The position numbers and the translations under genes are program-made. The notes below the pieces were generated by a model. The model saw only the letters and a list, made by a program, of their open reading frames with translations. It was not told where the DNA came from and did not search any database. Source: Acetohalobium arabaticum DSM 5501 (GTDB lineage: Bacteria > Bacillota > Halanaerobiia > Halobacteroidales > Acetohalobiaceae). Taken from it: a stretch of DNA of 64,000 nt. This document shows, one piece after another, positions 1 to 8,548 of the stretch. Numbering within the stretch: the first letter of the stretch is position 1; the number at the start of each line of letters is the position of its first letter. The stretch spans positions 248,001 to 312,000 of the forward strand of contig NC_014378.1 in NCBI RefSeq assembly GCF_000144695.1, in the 5' to 3' direction.

Positions 1-14
1 AGGGAGGGGAGCTG

Positions 15-998
15 ATGGAGATAATAATTCTGCCGGCAGTTTTTTTGGTTGTTACTACTGCAGTAGTAGTTAGTTATAAGTTATTAACTGCCAGAGAGGC
101 CAAAGTTAAAGAGAGGCTGGATAAGTATTCGGCTATAGAAGAGGGGAGGATAGGACAGAATACTGCTTTAGATAGAGAAGAAGATGTAGGCGAGAGGAAA
201 AGCCTAAAGAAGAGGCTATTGGAGAAGTTTAATCAGTTTTTAACTTCTTTTTCGCTGGTAGCTAGCCTGGAAGCTGAACTGCAGAAGACAGATCTGCCGC
301 TTAAGGTTTCAGAATTTATTATTATCAATCTAGTTTCCTGTGTTATTTTAGGCTTAATAGGAATCTTAGTCAGCAATAATTTATTAGTTCCAGTTCTACT
401 GTTGTCGTTAGGCTTGATAATTCCTTACTTTTATCTAAAGTACAGCCAGAAAAAGAGGCTGGATAAATTCAATGAACAGATTAATGATTCGCTGACGATT
501 ATTTCTAACTCCTTAAAAGCAGGATATAGCTTCTTTCAGGCTCTGGAGATGGTAGCTAAAGAGATGCCCCCTCCAATTTCAGAAGAGATCACCAGGGTTC
601 TAAAGGAGATGAATCTAGGTGCTTCGCCGCAGGATGCTCTAACGGCTTTGACTGACCGGGTAGAAAGTGATGATCTTGAGTTGGTAGTTACAGCGGTTTT
701 GATTCAGCGGCAGGTAGGGGGTAATCTATCCGAGATACTGGATAATATCTCTGATACGATTAGAGAACGGATTAAGATTAAAGGTGAGATTCAGACCTTG
801 ACAGCCCAGGGGCGAATGTCAGGGCTGATTATCGGTCTGCTGCCGGTCGGTCTAGGCGGAATGTTATTTCTGATCAGTCCTGATTATATGGCTCCTTTGT
901 TTGGCCATCCCCTAGGGCAGACAATGATTGGAGTAGGGATTATCTCTCAGATTTTGGGAGCAGTATTGATCAAAAAGATTATTGATATCGAGGTATAA
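15..998 (+). CDS. TadB-like type II secretion system F family protein
   Basis: Inner-membrane platform protein of a Tad/type IV-like pilus assembly or secretion system. The 327-residue protein has an N-terminal membrane helix (about residues 4-22), a basic cytoplasmic stretch, a hydrophobic hairpin around 105-140, a T2SF cytoplasmic domain (about 165-265) and two C-terminal membrane segments. This is the usual TadB topology. The ATG at 15 follows a GGGAGGGG ribosome site. It lies 13 bp before a second T2SF gene, the normal tadB-tadC pairing. The ATPase and pilin genes would lie upstream, outside the window. Family assignment is from overall pattern; the substrate is unknown. Confidence 0.82.
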   Translation: MEIIILPAVFLVVTTAVVVSYKLLTAREAKVKERLDKYSAIEEGRIGQNTALDREEDVGERKSLKKRLLEKFNQFLTSFSLVASLEAELQKTDLPLKVSEFIIINLVSCVILGLIGILVSNNLLVPVLLLSLGLIIPYFYLKYSQKKRLDKFNEQINDSLTIISNSLKAGYSFFQALEMVAKEMPPPISEEITRVLKEMNLGASPQDALTALTDRVESDDLELVVTAVLIQRQVGGNLSEILDNISDTIRERIKIKGEIQTLTAQGRMSGLIIGLLPVGLGGMLFLISPDYMAPLFGHPLGQTMIGVGIISQILGAVLIKKIIDIEV

Positions 999-1011
999 GG
1001 AAGGGATTTAG

Positions 1012-1932
1012 ATGTTATTAATAGCTGCTGTCTTTATAGCTGTAGCTGGTTTAACTCTGGTGGTAGGCTATTATCTTAGTCAGCCCTCAAAGCGAGTACA
1101 GAACCGTTTACAGAAGTATGCCCAACTGCAGCGGGAGGTACTGCCCCGCAGAGAAGAGTTAGAGCTTTCGTTTTGGGAGCGGGTAATAAGGCCAGGACTG
1201 CAGAAGATGGCTGTCCTATTTGTCAAGCTTACTCCGCTGGGAGTTAAAGACAGTATCAGAAAGAGACTGATCTTAGCCGGCCGGCCTTTTGATCTGGAGG
1301 CTAAAGAATTTCTTGCTCTGCAGGGGAATTTGATGGCTGTACTGCCTGGAATTATTCTGGGCGGATTGATGATAGCAGGAGTCAGTTTGAATACAGCTTT
1401 AATGTATAGTTTGATCTTCGGTTTTGCTGGTTTTGTAATTCCGAGATTCTTACTCAGTAAGAAGATTTCTGAACGACAGAAGAAGATGCAGCAGGCACTG
1501 CCGGATGTGCTGGATTTATTGACGGTTAGTGTGGAAGCAGGATTGGGATTTGATTCTGCTCTAGTAAGAGTGGTAGATAAGATTGCTGGTCCTATCAGCG
1601 AAGAGTTTGAGCGGTTATTACAGGAGATTAGAATGGGCAAACCCCGCCGTGATGCCATGCGTGATCTAGGCGAGCGGACTAATGTGGAGGATCTGACTAA
1701 CTTCATTACGGCTATAGTTCAGGCCGATAAGCTCGGTGTCAGTATCGGTAAGGTGCTGCGCGTTCAGTCAAAACAGATTCGACAGAAGCGCCGCCAGCGG
1801 GCTGAAGCCCAGGCCATGAAGGCGCCGATCAAGATGTTATTACCGCTGGTCTTCTTTATCTTTCCAACGCTGTTTATTATTCTGTTAGGTCCGGCGGCAA
1901 TTAAGGTTATGAATTCACTGATGGGATTATAA
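1012..1932 (+). CDS. TadC-like type II secretion system F family protein
   Basis: Second membrane platform protein of the Tad-type system, 306 residues. An N-terminal helix is followed by a charged region, a central hydrophobic hairpin (about 108-150), and a T2SF domain with the typical stretch LPDVLDLLTVSVEAGLGFD near 163-181. The C-terminus is hydrophobic (about 275-300). It directly follows the TadB-like gene and ends 4 bp before the DUF192 gene, so the three are probably co-transcribed. The two platform proteins normally form a heteromeric membrane base for pilus extension; here that is inferred from family and order only. Confidence 0.82.
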   Translation: MLLIAAVFIAVAGLTLVVGYYLSQPSKRVQNRLQKYAQLQREVLPRREELELSFWERVIRPGLQKMAVLFVKLTPLGVKDSIRKRLILAGRPFDLEAKEFLALQGNLMAVLPGIILGGLMIAGVSLNTALMYSLIFGFAGFVIPRFLLSKKISERQKKMQQALPDVLDLLTVSVEAGLGFDSALVRVVDKIAGPISEEFERLLQEIRMGKPRRDAMRDLGERTNVEDLTNFITAIVQADKLGVSIGKVLRVQSKQIRQKRRQRAEAQAMKAPIKMLLPLVFFIFPTLFIILLGPAAIKVMNSLMGL

Positions 1933-1936
1933 ATAA

Positions 1937-2281
1937 ATGAAATTAATCAATCGATCTAAAGATATAGAGATAATAGGAAAGTTATCTAAAGCAACAACAT
2001 TCTGGCAGCGGCTGGTGGGATTGTTAGGCAAGGAAGATATTTCATTGGATGAAGGGTTATTAATTACTCCCTGTAAGATAGTTCATACCTTCTTTATGGA
2101 GTTTTCGCTGGATCTTATCTTTTTAGATGATGATAACCGGGTGGTTAAGCTGGTTACTTGCTTACAGCCTAATCGGATTTCTCCTGTTGTATTTTCAGCT
2201 GTAAAGGTGATTGAATTAAAAGCCCGGACAGATTTAGAGACATTAGTAGAGGAAGGTGATCGATTAATTATATTGGATTGA
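1937..2281 (+). CDS. DUF192 family protein
   Basis: Small 114-residue protein of the DUF192 family. The core of the family is visible: a GLLITPCKIVHTFFM stretch at about residues 40-54 followed by an acidic beta segment (LIFLDDDNRVVKL). DUF192 genes often sit beside Tad/pilus genes in Clostridia, as here, 4 bp after the TadC-like gene. No signal peptide is visible, unlike many DUF192 proteins of Gram-negative bacteria. Biochemical role is not established. Confidence 0.75.
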   Translation: MKLINRSKDIEIIGKLSKATTFWQRLVGLLGKEDISLDEGLLITPCKIVHTFFMEFSLDLIFLDDDNRVVKLVTCLQPNRISPVVFSAVKVIELKARTDLETLVEEGDRLIILD

Positions 2282-2283
2282 GG

Positions 2284-2312
2284 TTGTATAAGCCAGTAAA
2301 AAACTGTATAAT
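2284..2312 (+). promoter_or_regulatory. sigma-A-type promoter for the DUF362 gene
   Basis: TTGTAT at 2284-2289 and TATAAT at 2307-2312 with a 17-bp spacer. The next start codon is at 2373, preceded by AAGGAA. Sequence match only. Confidence 0.6.
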
Positions 2313-2372
2313 TAATAATGGAAGATACAATTTACGCATATAATGTAAACAGCAGAAAGGAAGTCCCCAATT

Positions 2373-3530
2373 ATGGTTTCGGTAGCATCAATTAGCTGTG
2401 ATAGGTATCAGGAAGAGGTAGTACAGGAGGCTGTTCGGAAGGCTGTAGCTGAATTAGGCGGGCTGGATAGCTTTGTTTCTCCGGAGGATCGGGTTCTGAT
2501 TAAGCCTAATCTATTGGGGCCTAAGCCTCCGGAAGAGGCGGTTACTACACATCCTTTAGTGTTGAAAGCAGTAATTGAGCTGGTCCAGAACACAGGAGCT
2601 AAACCGGTAGTGGGTGAAAGTTCAGGCGGTTTTCTGGTAGAGGAATCGCTTACAGCTAGGGCTTTTAAAGAGACCGGGACTGAAGAGGTCTGTAAGCAGT
2701 TAGGAGTGGAGATGATTAACTTTGACCGGGTAGCAGCTACAGAAATTATTAATCCCGGCAGTACTGTTGACAGCTTTAAATTACCATTGGCAGTTCTGGA
2801 AGCTGACTTTATTATTTCGCTGCCTAAGCTGAAGACACACGGTTTGACTTTATTTACTGGAGCTGTTAAAAATTTCTACGGTGTAATTCCTGGTTTAGAG
2901 AAGATGGAGTACCACCGCCGCTTTCCTAATGTTAACCGGTTTATGGAAGTGATTGTGGATATCTTTGAGTTAGTGACAGCTGACTTTGCTATTATGGATG
3001 GAGTTGTAGGTCTGGCAGGTGATGGGCCTGGAAGCAGTGGGATTCCCTGTACTGTAGGGAGTATATTGGCCAGTGCTGATCCGGTTGCTTTAGATACAGT
3101 AGCTGCCGGTTATCTAGGCTATAGTGACAGCCAGATAAGATATTTAAATTTGGCTGCCCAGCGCGGTTTAGGTAGAGCTGATCTGGATAGAATTGAAATC
3201 AAGGGTAATTTTAGTCAGTCGGAGTATAAAAAGTATGATCTACCGTCGAATGCTGTTCTGTCCCATCTACCGAATTTTATTCTGCGTCCTCTATTCCAGG
3301 GGCTGATGTCGAAGCCGGTGATTGACCAGCAGAGCTGTACCCAATGTAGAACCTGTCTGGATAGCTGCCCCCAGCAGGTGATTATTGAACAGCAGGATGG
3401 AAATAATACCTATTTGGAGATTGATGAAAGTGAATGCAGCAAGTGTCTTTGTTGTCAGGAAGTTTGTCCGTTTGATGCTATCGAGTTAAAGGAGAATTTC
3501 TTGTTTAAGCTTCTTCGTTATTTCAAGTAG
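2373..3530 (+). CDS. DUF362 domain protein with C-terminal 2x[4Fe-4S] ferredoxin
   Basis: 385-residue cytoplasmic iron-sulfur protein. Residues about 1-290 are the DUF362 domain, with the characteristic stretches VLIKPNLLGPKPPEEAVTTH near 47-66 and LPKLKTHGL near 150. The C-terminus has two ferredoxin motifs, CTQCRTCLDSCP (about 322-333) and CSKCLCCQEVCP (about 354-365), so it should bind two [4Fe-4S] clusters. Proteins of this architecture are common in strict anaerobes; the reaction is not known. It has its own sigma-A-like promoter and ends in TAG. Confidence 0.85.
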   Translation: MVSVASISCDRYQEEVVQEAVRKAVAELGGLDSFVSPEDRVLIKPNLLGPKPPEEAVTTHPLVLKAVIELVQNTGAKPVVGESSGGFLVEESLTARAFKETGTEEVCKQLGVEMINFDRVAATEIINPGSTVDSFKLPLAVLEADFIISLPKLKTHGLTLFTGAVKNFYGVIPGLEKMEYHRRFPNVNRFMEVIVDIFELVTADFAIMDGVVGLAGDGPGSSGIPCTVGSILASADPVALDTVAAGYLGYSDSQIRYLNLAAQRGLGRADLDRIEIKGNFSQSEYKKYDLPSNAVLSHLPNFILRPLFQGLMSKPVIDQQSCTQCRTCLDSCPQQVIIEQQDGNNTYLEIDESECSKCLCCQEVCPFDAIELKENFLFKLLRYFK

Positions 3531-3549
3531 ATCTGAAAGAGATTAGACT

Positions 3550-3578
3550 TTGACTACCTATAATGATTATGGTATAAT
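3550..3578 (+). promoter_or_regulatory. sigma-A-type promoter for sigH
   Basis: TTGACT (3550-3555), 17-bp spacer, TATAAT (3573-3578). This is close to ideal vegetative consensus and lies about 20-40 bp upstream of the sigma-H start. Confidence 0.75.
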
Positions 3579-3619
3579 TGTAGGGAGTAAAAAAATGTAT
3601 GAGGGTGGGGGATAAATCA

Positions 3620-4288
3620 ATGGGTGAGCCTGAGCAAAAGTTCAAGAGTAAATATGATGAAATGCCTGAACAAGAAGTGATTGATTTAGCCCAGAATGGG
3701 GACAAGCTAGCAGAGGAATATCTGCTTGATAATAATATTGATATAGTATATGCTAAATCCAAGTTATTTTATATTAAAGGATTGGACAAAGATGATGTAA
3801 TTCAGGAAGGTTTAGTTGGACTCTATAAAGCAATTCGGGATTATAAAGAGCAGCGGGCAGCATCATTTAGGGGTTTCGCTCATTTATGTGTTAGTCGGCA
3901 GTTGATTTCGGCTATTAAGACTGCTAACCGCCAGAAACATATGCCGTTAAATACTTCCACTTCAATTGACAAGAAGCTGAAGTATTCTAAGGATGACGGC
4001 GGACGAGGCCGTACCTTGCTTGATGTATTACCCGATGATAATAATGATCCCCAGGCTGACTTGGTTAATCGTGAGTTAGTTGATGAAGTTACATACGAAT
4101 TGCGGGATATGTTGACTGAACTGGAATGGAATGTCTTCAGTAGTTACCTGCAGGCTAAATCATATAAAGAGATTGCCCAAGAGATTGACGGTAGTGTCAA
4201 GACAGTAGATAACGCCCTCCAGAGAGCCAGAAGAAAAATCGATGAATTAAAACAGAATCTAGAAGATGAAGTAGTTAATCATGCTTAA
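3620..4288 (+). CDS. sigH: RNA polymerase sigma-H factor (sigma-70 family)
   Basis: Sigma-70 family factor that redirects RNA polymerase to stationary-phase, sporulation or competence promoters in Firmicutes. Region 2 is clear (LDKDDVIQEGLVGLYKAIRD, then FRGFAHLCVSRQLISAIKTA), followed by the SigH signature QKHMPLNTSTSID. A C-terminal region 4 helix-turn-helix includes SYKEIAQEIDGSVKTVDNAL. The frame is open from an ATG at 3599, but the GAGGTGGGGG-like ribosome site just before ATG 3620 favours the shorter 222-residue form. A strong promoter precedes it and a terminator follows. Sigma-H drives early competence or sporulation genes in relatives; comFA and comFC lie next, which may be coincidence. 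Confidence 0.88.
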   Translation: MGEPEQKFKSKYDEMPEQEVIDLAQNGDKLAEEYLLDNNIDIVYAKSKLFYIKGLDKDDVIQEGLVGLYKAIRDYKEQRAASFRGFAHLCVSRQLISAIKTANRQKHMPLNTSTSIDKKLKYSKDDGGRGRTLLDVLPDDNNDPQADLVNRELVDEVTYELRDMLTELEWNVFSSYLQAKSYKEIAQEIDGSVKTVDNALQRARRKIDELKQNLEDEVVNHA

Positions 4289-4345
4289 CTAACTTATATC
4301 TTTCATTCCAACACTGATTATTATAAAAAATTAATTAATATACCG

Positions 4346-4384
4346 AACGCTGCTTTCTTATTTTCTCAAGAGAGCAGCGTTTTA
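4346..4384 (+). terminator. rho-independent terminator after sigH
   Basis: AACGCTGCTTTCTT pairs with AAGAGAGCAGCGTT, followed by TTTTATTATT. The stem has one mismatch and lies 58 bp after the sigH stop. Confidence 0.8.
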
Positions 4385-4423
4385 TTATTCTTCGGCCTGT
4401 TGTCTCTTCAAGATATTGCAGAT

Positions 4424-4551
4424 ATAGTCAACAAATCTCCTACGCTTGTCATTCGTTCAACGTCCTGTCTCACTCATTTTCAAAAAAGAACTTTCCGCCG
4501 TCCATGGCTCCAAGTTCTTTTTAAGAGTCGCTTCGGAGAAATGTTGACTAT
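4424..4551 (-). repeat. 128-bp palindromic repeat, copy 1 (reverse orientation)
   Basis: Exactly 128 bp, bounded by ATAGTCAACAAATCTCC and the inverted GGAGAAATGTTGACTAT. The inner hairpin stem is AGAACTT/AAGTTCT around a CCATGG-containing loop. It forms an inverted pair with copy 2, separated by 60 bp. It sits between the sigH terminator and comFA. Confidence 0.85.
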
Positions 4552-4611
4552 GTTATCTATTTTTAAATATTTGCTTTGAAATTACATTGATTTTATATGT
4601 TAAATAATTTC

Positions 4612-4739
4612 ATAGTCAATATGTGTCTGTAGCGACTCTTAAAACTGGTCCGGAACCATGGACGGTGGAGGGCCAGTTTTTGAAAGCGAATGAGGCAGGA
4701 GGCCGAATGAGCGGCAAGCGGAAGATACATATTGACTAT
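4612..4739 (+). repeat. 128-bp palindromic repeat, copy 2
   Basis: Bounded by ATAGTCAATATGTGTCTG and GATACATATTGACTAT. The inner stem is ACTGGTCC/GGGCCAGT (one G-T wobble) around the conserved loop GGAACCATGGACGGTGGA. The repeat is open in the comFA frame, so naive gene calling extends comFA upstream through it from a TTG/GTG-type codon at 4623. Confidence 0.85.
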
Positions 4740-4799
4740 GCACTGCAGTTACAATTTAAGCCAACGACAGGCCGAAGAATTACATTCGAGGTGAAGAGA

Positions 4800-6686
4800 A
4801 TGAAGAAAGCAGGCTGTGTAATCTATCTTTTATTCGTAAAGGATGAGAAGTTCAGTATCAATCTAGCTTTTGATCCCAAATTTGAGTTAAGCTATTTTTT
4901 ACAGACTAGGGAATGGTCGCCAGGAAATGTAAAAGCATATAGATTAACTGAGCTGTTGCCGGTTGGGTTGGCTAATTATATTTACCGTAAGTTAGGTAGT
5001 TGTTCGGGACAGCAAGAGCTGCAAGAGATAAAGCAGGATGGAAATCTTTTCGATAGTCTAAAGGAGAAGCTGGGTTTAAAGAAGCCGGGGATTGAGGGAG
5101 TAGTAGCTAATTATAGTCAGCAGGTGGAGAATATTCTGGCCTATTATGGTTTAGCAGATTATAGTCAGGTAAGTAAAGTGGAGTTGGATTATCATTTTGA
5201 TTTTCCTGCGCCAGATGAGTTGGCCAGGGTTCAGGAAGCTTTAAATGGTCGGCTGCTCTTTTATAAGGAGATAAAGCAGGCTTTGGGCGAGAACAGGGTT
5301 AAGTTGACGGCTTCGCTGTCTATTCTGTTACAGACTTTGAAGCTGGAGTCTAAACTGGAAGTTAAGTCCGGAATAGCCTACCGCAGTCGGAATGATTTGG
5401 TCTGCCGCCGCTGTGGCCAGAGTGGAAATCTAGTGGAGATAGACTGTAATTACTGTGGATTAACGGATTACTACTGTGCTAACTGTCTGCAGATGGGAAG
5501 GTCAAGGATCTGCCGTCCGTTGTATGCTTTTCAACTAGCGGAGAAGAGGAGCAGCTCAATTACTTTAAGCAGGCGGCAGGAACAGAGAGTAGATCCTAAA
5601 CTGGAGTTTGAACTAACGGCTGCTCAGCGTGATGCTGGACAGGAATTGATTCAGTTTATCTCCAGCCGGCAGGCGGAGGCACTGGTCTGGGCTGTCTGTG
5701 GGGCCGGCAAGACTGAAGTTTCCTTTCAAGCTATTGCTGAGGTATTGACAGAAGGCGGTCAGGTTCTGTTTGCTATTCCGCGTAAGGATGCCGTAATTGA
5801 GCTGGCTCCTAGACTGGAAGAGAGTTTTCCGGATTTTGAGATCAGTCTGCTCCACGGCAGTTCGGAGAATAAGTATCGAGCAGCCCGGATAACAGTGGCT
5901 ACTACCCATCAGGTTTTGCGGTTTGAGGATAAATTCGATTTGGTAGTGCTGGATGAGATGGATGCCTTTCCCTATCAGGGCAGTGAAATGCTTAAGTATG
6001 CTGTCTACCGCTCCTGCCGCCCGGAGGGAAAGATTATATTTATGACAGCAACGCCAGGGGATGAATTAATGGCCTTTAGAGATCATAAGGATAAATTACT
6101 GGTCAAGATTCCGGCTCGCTACCACGGTCATCCTGTTCCTGAACCTGAGCTGTTGACTGCTGAGCTGGATTATAAGCAGGAAGCCCAACAGGTGGAGCTG
6201 CCCGAAAAAGTGATGAAGCTGATCTACCGCTCGGTTAAGAAGGATCAGGCCCAGCTGTTTGTCTTTCTGCCGACAAGGGAACTGGTAGAGCTGGCTGGCA
6301 GAGAGCTACAACAGAGGCTGCCTGAGGAGAATAATCATCCCTGGGTGGAATACAGCCATGCTCAGGATGAGGCCCGGGATAGAAAGCGGGACGGCTTCTG
6401 TGATGGGGAGTATCCTATTCTGGTCTCTACAACTATCATGGAACGGGCCATCACTGTTCCTAAGGCCAATGTATTGGTCTTATTTGCTGACTGGAAGTCT
6501 GTCTTTACTGTATCAGCGTTGATCCAGATGGGCGGTAGGTCTGGTCGGTCGCTGGAGCATCCTGAGGGTAATGTCTGGTTTGTGGGCCAGAGGGTTACTG
6601 CGGAAATGAGACAGGCTAAAAGCAGGATTAAGAGTCTGAATCAGGAAGCTCAACAAAAGGGCTACATAACAGAGCAAGATTACTAG
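4800..6686 (+). CDS. comFA: ComFA-like DEAD-box helicase, late competence
   Basis: ATP-dependent helicase/translocase thought to pull single-stranded DNA through the competence channel. From ATG 4800 (628 residues) it shows a multi-cysteine zinc finger (CRRCGQ...CNYCG...CANC, about 201-235), Walker A VCGAGKTE (about 298-305), a DExD-type box LDEMD (about 382-386), TATP motif III (about 414) and a motif VI-like QMGGRSGRS (about 575). ATG 4800 is chosen because GAGGTG lies 6 nt upstream; the frame stays open upstream only because it runs through a 128-bp repeat. comFC follows 13 bp after the TAG stop, the normal operon order. Confidence 0.85.
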   Translation: MKKAGCVIYLLFVKDEKFSINLAFDPKFELSYFLQTREWSPGNVKAYRLTELLPVGLANYIYRKLGSCSGQQELQEIKQDGNLFDSLKEKLGLKKPGIEGVVANYSQQVENILAYYGLADYSQVSKVELDYHFDFPAPDELARVQEALNGRLLFYKEIKQALGENRVKLTASLSILLQTLKLESKLEVKSGIAYRSRNDLVCRRCGQSGNLVEIDCNYCGLTDYYCANCLQMGRSRICRPLYAFQLAEKRSSSITLSRRQEQRVDPKLEFELTAAQRDAGQELIQFISSRQAEALVWAVCGAGKTEVSFQAIAEVLTEGGQVLFAIPRKDAVIELAPRLEESFPDFEISLLHGSSENKYRAARITVATTHQVLRFEDKFDLVVLDEMDAFPYQGSEMLKYAVYRSCRPEGKIIFMTATPGDELMAFRDHKDKLLVKIPARYHGHPVPEPELLTAELDYKQEAQQVELPEKVMKLIYRSVKKDQAQLFVFLPTRELVELAGRELQQRLPEENNHPWVEYSHAQDEARDRKRDGFCDGEYPILVSTTIMERAITVPKANVLVLFADWKSVFTVSALIQMGGRSGRSLEHPEGNVWFVGQRVTAEMRQAKSRIKSLNQEAQQKGYITEQDY

Positions 6687-6699
6687 GAGAGTGAAATTA

Positions 6700-7446
6700 A
6701 TGGAATTATTACAGAGTTTATGAAGCGGAATACTGGATTTAGTCTATCCTGAGCCGGCCAAATGTCTCTATTGTGATGAGGATAATCTAGTTTCAGACCA
6801 GATTCAGCTATGCAGGGACTGTCTGGAACGGATTGACTATATTACTGATAATTACTGTTCAAAATGCGGCAAACTATTAGATGAAGGCCCAGAATGCAGC
6901 ACCTGTCAGGAACATAAATATTACTTTGATCAGGCCCGAGCAGCAGCTCTGTACAGTGGAGGTTTAGTCGATTATATTCATCAATTTAAATACCAGGGAG
7001 AACAGATACTGGCTAAACCGCTGGGGAGGCTGCTGGCGGTCTGTGGTTCTAATTTCTATAAACAAGAAGAGATAGATGTGATAGTACCGGTGCCGCTGGC
7101 AGTAGAGAAGTTTAAATCACGCGGGTTTAATCAGGCCTATCTTCTGGCTCTGGAGGTAGGAAAGTACTTTGGGCTGTCTGTTGATAATAGAGTTCTTCAG
7201 AGAGCAGTCGATACTGTAAGCCAGAGTAAGCTGTCCCCGGAAGAGAGGCGGAAGAATGTCAGTAATATCTTTTATTGTGAACCGGATAAATTAGGAGTGG
7301 TAGAGGATAAAGAGATATTATTGATCGATGATATCTATACTACAGGGGCTACGGTGAATGAATGTGCTAAAGTACTCTTGCGGGCAGGGGCGGAGAGTGT
7401 TTCAGCCTTAACTCTGGCTACTGGACGGCAGAGGGGAGATAATTAA
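6700..7446 (+). pseudogene. comFC: ComFC phosphoribosyltransferase-like protein, interrupted by an in-frame TGA at codon 8
   Basis: Competence-associated protein of the ComF/GntX family. From ATG 6700 the frame reads seven codons, a TGA at 6721-6723, then an uninterrupted 240-codon ComFC body. Visible are a four-cysteine zinc motif (CLYC...CRDC), a second set (CSKC...CSTC), and the PRPP-binding loop LLIDDIYTTGATVNE (about 207-221). The position of the TGA normally carries a tryptophan or other hydrophobic residue in relatives, so TGG to TGA is the simplest explanation. No ATG, GTG or TTG occurs in frame between the TGA and GTG 7078, which would remove both zinc motifs. It may be a nonsense allele, a sequence error or a recoding site. 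Confidence 0.75.
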
Positions 7447-7495
7447 TGCAGTTTAGAGTTGATATCTTGCAAACGCTCCAGAAATCAGTCCTAAT
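7447..7495 (+). repeat. fragment of composite repeat (left end of the B segment)
   Basis: GCAGTTTAGAGTTGATATCTTG and the following bases up to CAGTCCTA match 62281-62326 almost exactly. The fragment begins right at the comFC stop codon and is cut off by the next element at 7508. Confidence 0.7.
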
Positions 7496-7571
7496 TAATT
7501 AGCGATAAATTGATATATTGTGCCACTTTCCATTTACAGCTAATATGATTTCATTTATGATATTGCAGATT

Positions 7572-7699
7572 ATAGTCAACAAATCTCTTACGCTTGCCGT
7601 TCGCTCAACATCCTGTTTCGCTCACTCTCAAAAAACAGTTTTCCGCCCTCCATGGCTCCAAACTGTTTTTAAGAGTCGCTTCAGAGAAATGTTGACTAT
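7572..7699 (-). repeat. 128-bp palindromic repeat, copy 3 (reverse orientation)
   Basis: Bounded by ATAGTCAACAAATCTCT and AGAGAAATGTTGACTAT; inner stem ACAGTTT/AAACTGT. Lies inside the MITE at 7508-7952 and is paired with copy 4, 26 bp away. Confidence 0.85.
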
Positions 7700-7725
7700 T
7701 TGTAGTTCAATATATTCTATTATCA

Positions 7726-7853
7726 ATAGTCAATATGTTTCCAGAGCGACTCTTAAAACTGACCCGGAACCATGGACGGTGGAGGGTCAGTTTTTGAGAA
7801 CGAATGAGGCAGGACGCCGAATGAGTGGCAAGCGGCGGATACATATTGACTAT
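7726..7853 (+). repeat. 128-bp palindromic repeat, copy 4
   Basis: Bounded by ATAGTCAATATGTTTCC and GGATACATATTGACTAT; inner stem ACTGACCC/GGGTCAGT is perfect. Loop GGAACCATGGACGGTGGA is identical to copy 2. Confidence 0.85.
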
Positions 7854-8146
7854 CCCCCATAATATCATGAATGAGATTATATCGGTTATGCTAAACAACT
7901 ACAAATAATGAATGCATGTGAGAAGACTGCAGAGTGACACAATATATCAATTAAGATGCATTCTCAACTTTAATCTATCAAAATTTAGATTAAGTTGATG
8001 CGCAAGCTATGTTAATAATCAATATTTTCAGGAGTATATTGATCGAACTATTTGGACTTATCCTAGAATGCAGGAAAAATGTAGTTAATTGTTGAAATTA
8101 TAGAATATAAGTAAGCTAATTATCCTTATCTTAAGGGGGAGTTAGA

Positions 8147-8548
8147 ATGGGATTGAAGAATTGTGAACGCTGTGGTCAGGTATTTGCTTCTGATCGAAAG
8201 GAGATTTGTCGGGACTGTGAACAGGAGGTGGAGGAGAATTTTGGGAAGGTAAGGGATTATATTTATGATCATGGACAGGCTACTATTCCGGAGGTTCATG
8301 AGGAAACTGGGGTTAGTGTTAAGGAGATTAAGCAGTTTATTAGAGAAGGTCGGTTAGTAGAGTATGATATGGATATAAGTGTGGAATGTAAAAGATGCGG
8401 TACAGATATTAAGAGTGGCGATTACTGTAGTGACTGTAGGGAGGAGCTATCCCAGGGACTAGCTAGTAAGAAAAAGAAGATCAAGCAGGATTTAGAGGGA
8501 GAGACTAAGACAGGTAAGATGCATACGCGGAGGCGTAGGGATAAGTAA
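8147..8548 (+). CDS. yvyF: YvyF-type flagellar operon protein
   Basis: Small (133 residues) zinc-ribbon protein of the flagellar operon protein family found upstream of flgM in Bacilli and Clostridia. It has an N-terminal CERCG...CRDC pair (residues about 6-23) and a C-terminal CKRCG...CSDC pair (about 84-98). Between them is a MerR/helix-turn-helix-like stretch (ATIPEVHEETGVSVKEIKQF). The ATG follows AAGGGGGAG. Its place at the head of the flgM-flgN-flgK-flgL genes supports the family call. Function is not firmly established; a regulatory role is inferred from the helix-turn-helix-like part. Confidence 0.85.
   Translation: MGLKNCERCGQVFASDRKEICRDCEQEVEENFGKVRDYIYDHGQATIPEVHEETGVSVKEIKQFIREGRLVEYDMDISVECKRCGTDIKSGDYCSDCREELSQGLASKKKKIKQDLEGETKTGKMHTRRRRDK

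Larger units (their letters stand above)
7508..7952. mobile_element. MITE-like element, 445 bp, with 19-bp terminal inverted repeats
   Basis: Starts AATTGATATATTGTGCCAC and ends GTGACACAATATATCAATT, an inverted pair with one mismatch. It encodes nothing convincing; the open frames inside are translated repeat sequence. It carries two 128-bp repeats in inverted orientation. The 700-bp gap between comFC and yvyF is mostly this element. No clear target duplication was recognised. Confidence 0.75.

Noticed and set aside
1080-1706. Minus-strand open frame of 208 codons opposite the TadC-like gene
   Set aside because: It is Ser/Thr/Pro/Arg-rich shadow sequence with no motif; the + strand gene is clearly real.
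7518-7898. Open frames on both strands in the comFC-yvyF gap
   Set aside because: They are translations of the 128-bp repeats and MITE arms; the same peptides recur at 4623 and 35644-35874. No ribosome sites.
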